From contig CACVAR010000083.1 in the NCBI GenBank assembly GCA_902727905.1, forward strand, positions 1 through 8,046: DNA of 8,046 nt, read 5' to 3'. Within the stretch, counting starts at the first letter, position 1, and every line of letters starts with the position of its first letter. This DNA is from an uncultured Sulfurovum sp. (GTDB taxonomy: Bacteria; Campylobacterota; Campylobacteria; Campylobacterales; Sulfurovaceae). The notes beneath the pieces were generated by a model. It was not told where the DNA came from, did not search any database, and was given only the letters and a program-made list of their open reading frames with translations. This document shows positions 5,664 to 8,046 of the stretch, in pieces. The translations under genes and the position numbers were made by a program.

Positions 5664-6706
5664 TGTTGGCTGAAATCAAACCTCACTTAGCTGAGCTACG
5701 TAAACGTTTAAGTCTTTCAGTTGCCTCTATTATTGTAGCCTTTATCATTGCTTTTATCTTTCATAATCCTATTTTAACATGGATTACAGCACCACTAAAT
5801 GAAGCACTTACCGAAGTAGGTAGAATTGTTAATGCTCAAGACAAAGCTACTTGGCATTTAGACCCAGTAGAAAATAATGAATCTAATGAGTCTAACATCA
5901 GTATAAATTTACCAAAAGAAGTTCCTACTTCTGCTGAAGAAGCTGCAGCCATAAAACTAGAACGTGCTTTAAGAAAAGCTGCTACTGTTGCTAGCGATGA
6001 ACTTTCTCTTTTATTAAAAGATGCTGCTTTAGCAGCTAAAGAGTTAAAAGAAACACTGGTTGGGCTGAATGAAAATATTGACAAGTCTACCTTTGATGGA
6101 CAAGTTACAACACACCAAGTTGGGGGAGCATTCTTCGTTGCTTTAAAAGTTTCATTTTTTGCTGGTCTCTTAGGTGCTTTACCTTTTGTCCTATACCAGC
6201 TCTGGCTCTTCATAGCCCCTGGTCTCTATGCCAATGAAAAGAAAATGGTTACTCCTTTTGTAGTAGGTGGATCATTTATGTTTGCTGTGGGTGTACTTTT
6301 TGCCTACTACGTCGTTACCCCTTTTGGTTTCCAATTCTTAATTACCTTTGGTTCTTTCCTCTATACACCACTCATTAACATTGAGGACTATGTTGGATTC
6401 TTTACTAAAATTATGATGGGCTTTGGTATTGCATTCCAGTTACCTGTAATAGCCTATTTCCTAGCTATACTGGGTATGATAACTGACAAAACCATGAAAG
6501 ACTTTTTCAAATATGCTGTTATTATCATCTTTATCTTGGCTGCACTTTTAACCCCACCAGATATTTTAACACAGCTTCTTATGGCTACCCCATTGATCTT
6601 ACTCTATGGTCTTTCTATTCTCATTGTTAAATATGTTAATCCTCATGACTATGATGACGATGAAGATCCAGAAGAAGAGAAAGAACTTTTACCCAACAAA
6701 AAGTAA
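5663..6706 (+). CDS. tatC: Sec-independent translocase subunit TatC with enlarged first periplasmic loop
   Basis: 347-residue polytopic membrane protein that recognises twin-arginine signal peptides. Signal-binding residues are kept: ELRKRL at 11-16 (equivalent of E. coli E15) and APGLYANEKK at 185-194 (E103 equivalent at E192). Further TatC marks are LPFVLYQLWLFIAPGLY at 173-189, FGIAFQLPV at 254-262 and LLTPPDILTQ at 295-304. Six transmembrane helices fit at roughly 18-35, 157-180, 196-217, 246-270, 282-297 and 303-323. E. coli TatC has 258 residues; the excess here lies mainly between TAPL (42-45) and FFVALK (157-162), where about 111 residues replace about 18. The insert is polar (55-90), then alanine- and charge-rich and probably helical (91-138), facing the periplasm. 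An acidic tail (DDDEDPEEEKE) ends the protein on the cytoplasmic side. The start overlaps tatB by one base; queA follows after three bases. Confidence 0.96.
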   Translation: MLAEIKPHLAELRKRLSLSVASIIVAFIIAFIFHNPILTWITAPLNEALTEVGRIVNAQDKATWHLDPVENNESNESNISINLPKEVPTSAEEAAAIKLERALRKAATVASDELSLLLKDAALAAKELKETLVGLNENIDKSTFDGQVTTHQVGGAFFVALKVSFFAGLLGALPFVLYQLWLFIAPGLYANEKKMVTPFVVGGSFMFAVGVLFAYYVVTPFGFQFLITFGSFLYTPLINIEDYVGFFTKIMMGFGIAFQLPVIAYFLAILGMITDKTMKDFFKYAVIIIFILAALLTPPDILTQLLMATPLILLYGLSILIVKYVNPHDYDDDEDPEEEKELLPNKK

Positions 6707-6709
6707 AAA

Positions 6710-7750
6710 ATGAATAAAGAACTACTAACTTCTAGCTATGACTATGAGCTTCCAGCTCATCTCATAGCACAACATCCTGTACAACCTCGTGACCATGCTA
6801 AGCTTTTTGTTTATGACAGAAAAACTGACACCATTACCCATACCATTTTTAAAAACCTTTTAGACTTTTTACCCAATGACTGTGATGTGTTTTTAAATGA
6901 TACCAAAGTAATTAAAGCACGTATTTTTGGTAAGAAAAAAACAAATGAGCATGGACAAGGTGGAGGAAAAGTAGAACTTCTTTTTAACAAACCTATCTCA
7001 GCTCATGAATACCTAGTAATGATAAGAGGAAAAGTACAAATAGGTACTGAACTCTTTTTTGAGCAAGATTTAGTTGCGACTGTTACAAAGTTCAATGAAG
7101 ATGGTTCAAGGATTGTTACTTTCAAACATAAAGACAAAGAAATTCGATTTGAAGAGTTAGTACAAGTTTTAGATGAGATAGGACATATTCCCCTACCCCC
7201 TTACATGCAACGTGAAGACAAAAAAGAAGATGAGACAGACTACCAAACACTTTTTGCTAAAAATGCAGGGGCAGTCGCAGCCCCAACAGCTTCTTTACAC
7301 TTTACACCAGAGCTATTTGAAGCATTTACCAATAAATACAATACGCATAAAATAACCCTACATGTGGGAGCAGGAACTTTTAAACCTGTTGAAGTAGAGG
7401 AGATTTTAGAGCATCCTATGCACTCTGAGTTTTTTGACATACCAGAAAAAAGTGCTGAAGTTTTAGAGGGGGCTAAACCTATCTTAGCTGTAGGAACAAC
7501 CGTAACAAGAACAGTAGAATACTTTGCCAGAACAGCAAAAACTTCTGGAGAGTGTGACTTGTTTTTAAATCCTGCTAACAAACCACAAAGGGTCAGCCAC
7601 CTTTTGACAAACTTTCATTTACCAAAAAGTACCCTCATTATGTTAGTGTCTGCATTTGTAGGGAGAGAAAAAACTTTAGAGCTTTATCATGAAGCCATAG
7701 AGAAAGAATATAGGTTTTTTTCTTATGGTGATGCAATGTTAATAATTTAA
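6710..7750 (+). CDS. queA: S-adenosylmethionine:tRNA ribosyltransferase-isomerase
   Basis: 346-residue cytosolic enzyme that transfers and isomerises the ribosyl group of SAM onto preQ1 at tRNA position 34, forming epoxyqueuosine in queuosine synthesis. Length is normal (E. coli 356). Landmarks: DYELPAHLIAQHPVQPRD at 11-28, VFLNDTKVIKARIFG at 60-74, GGKVELLF at 85-92, GHIPLPPYMQR at 158-168, DYQTLFAKNAGAVAAPTASLHF in two conserved blocks over 177-198, LHVGAGTFKPV at 217-227, HPMHSEFF at 235-242, AVGTTVTRTVE at 260-270 and LLTNFHLPKSTL at 298-309. It starts three bases after the tatC stop with no clear Shine-Dalgarno sequence (A-rich upstream), so it probably relies on coupling to tatC. The pairing with tat genes is likely an operon convenience rather than a functional link. 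No truncation or missing motif is seen. Confidence 0.97.
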   Translation: MNKELLTSSYDYELPAHLIAQHPVQPRDHAKLFVYDRKTDTITHTIFKNLLDFLPNDCDVFLNDTKVIKARIFGKKKTNEHGQGGGKVELLFNKPISAHEYLVMIRGKVQIGTELFFEQDLVATVTKFNEDGSRIVTFKHKDKEIRFEELVQVLDEIGHIPLPPYMQREDKKEDETDYQTLFAKNAGAVAAPTASLHFTPELFEAFTNKYNTHKITLHVGAGTFKPVEVEEILEHPMHSEFFDIPEKSAEVLEGAKPILAVGTTVTRTVEYFARTAKTSGECDLFLNPANKPQRVSHLLTNFHLPKSTLIMLVSAFVGREKTLELYHEAIEKEYRFFSYGDAMLII

Positions 7751-7755
7751 ACAAA

Positions 7756-7766
7756 GCTAGTCTAGC
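7756..7766. repeat. Short palindrome between queA and the Uma2 gene
   Basis: GCTAG-T-CTAGC is a perfect inverted repeat six bases after the queA stop. As RNA it could form only a 4-bp stem with a 3-base loop, followed by ATTATAATTTTTT, so it would be a very weak terminator. As DNA it sits close to the candidate promoter and could be a small operator. Both readings are speculative. Confidence 0.3.
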
Positions 7767-7768
7767 AT

Positions 7769-7787
7769 TATAATTTTTTGATATAAT
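7769..7787 (+). promoter_or_regulatory. Tandem TATAAT boxes upstream of the Uma2 gene
   Basis: Two exact TATAAT hexamers, at 7769-7774 and 7782-7787, stand 13 bases apart around a run of six T. The second, in GA-TATAAT-AG, is the better -10 candidate and would give a leader of about 36 bases; the first may be a second promoter or part of the AT-rich spacer. Confidence 0.55.
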
Positions 7788-7829
7788 AGACTTCTTGTAT
7801 AGCCCTATATTGATAAAAAAGGAATCACC

Positions 7830-8046
7830 ATGTCTATAGCCAACCTACTAAACTATACCTATGAAGACTATAAAAATTGGGAAGGTGACTGGGAACTTAT
7901 AGATGGAACTCCTATTTCAATGGCTCCAGCTCCAATGAGAATTCATCAAGATATAGCAACTGAGCTAATTTTTTTACTAAAAAACTCTTTAGAAAAGAAT
8001 GAATGCCCAGACTGTCAAGTCTCTTTTGAAAATGACTGGAAAGTCT
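7830..8046 (+). CDS. Uma2-family (DUF820) putative endonuclease, N-terminal part
   Basis: An open frame from ATG 7830 runs 72 codons to the window edge with no stop. The N-terminal pattern matches Uma2/DUF820 proteins: YTYEDYKNW at 9-17, WELIDGTPISMAPAP at 21-35 and RIHQDIATELIFLLKNSL at 37-54, that is tyrosine-x-x-[tryptophan], xELIDG, APxP, then HQ and an amphipathic helix. The family has a PD-(D/E)xK nuclease-like fold, is very common in cyanobacteria, and its biological role is mostly unknown. The conserved acidic and lysine catalytic residues would lie beyond the edge, so activity cannot be judged. AAAGGA at 7818-7823, six bases upstream, is a strong ribosome site. With its own promoter and a gap after queA it looks like a separate transcription unit. 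Family call is good; function is not known. Confidence 0.8.
   Translation, partial: MSIANLLNYTYEDYKNWEGDWELIDGTPISMAPAPMRIHQDIATELIFLLKNSLEKNECPDCQVSFENDWKV

Noticed and set aside
5836..6213. 125-codon antisense frame across the TatC insertion
   Set aside because: It is a by-product of the Ala/Lys/Glu-rich coding strand; it has no recognisable motif and no promoter or ribosome site.
7240..7581. 113-codon antisense frame in queA
   Set aside because: queA is intact and well conserved in the forward frame; the antisense product has no recognisable features.
7756..7780. Intrinsic terminator after queA
   Set aside because: The stem is at most 4 bp with a 3-base loop and the T-run is separated from it, so it is too weak to call.
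1..8046. A new defence, mobile or biosynthetic system
   Set aside because: All genes but the last are recognisable core genes in conserved order; no terminal repeats, integrase, transposase, CRISPR repeats or clusters of unknown genes were seen.

Overview
The window is a compact, AT-rich stretch of chromosome from a member of the Campylobacterota (the former Epsilonproteobacteria). The strongest marker is hobA, whose product is the DnaA-associating initiator factor known from Helicobacter pylori and its relatives. The gene order nudH(rppH)-lysC-hobA-holB-folP with a HemN/HemW-like gene beside it matches, from memory, the H. pylori HP1226-HP1232 neighbourhood. The genus cannot be fixed; an environmental Sulfurovum- or Sulfurimonas-like lineage is a guess.

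Left half, minus strand (3949 down to 1): one tightly packed operon of nudH/rppH, lysC, hobA, holB and folP. Junctions are a 17-base overlap (nudH/lysC) and gaps of 4, 3 and 1 bases, so transcriptional and translational coupling is likely. It groups RNA 5'-end processing, aspartate-family amino-acid synthesis, replication initiation, clamp loading and folate synthesis. folP runs off the left edge and lacks only its last residues.

Centre (3950-4019): a 70-base divergent intergenic region whose two candidate -10 elements, one per strand, overlap. To its right, hemW (heme chaperone-like radical SAM protein) starts at a forced TTG codon.

Right half, plus strand: a 96-base gap with a promoter, then tatB-tatC-queA as a second compact operon (1-base overlap, then 3-base gap). 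It encodes two components of twin-arginine protein export and a queuosine tRNA-modification enzyme. A 79-base gap with one or two TATAAT boxes leads to a gene for a Uma2-family (DUF820) putative nuclease, cut by the right edge.

Almost everything is housekeeping. I found no RNA genes, CRISPR arrays, insertion sequences, prophage or defence island, and no evidence of a wholly new system. The points most worth checking are a roughly 90-residue insertion in the first periplasmic loop of TatC, the overlapping divergent -10 boxes, and lineage-specific departures from family motifs in FolP, HolB and HemW.
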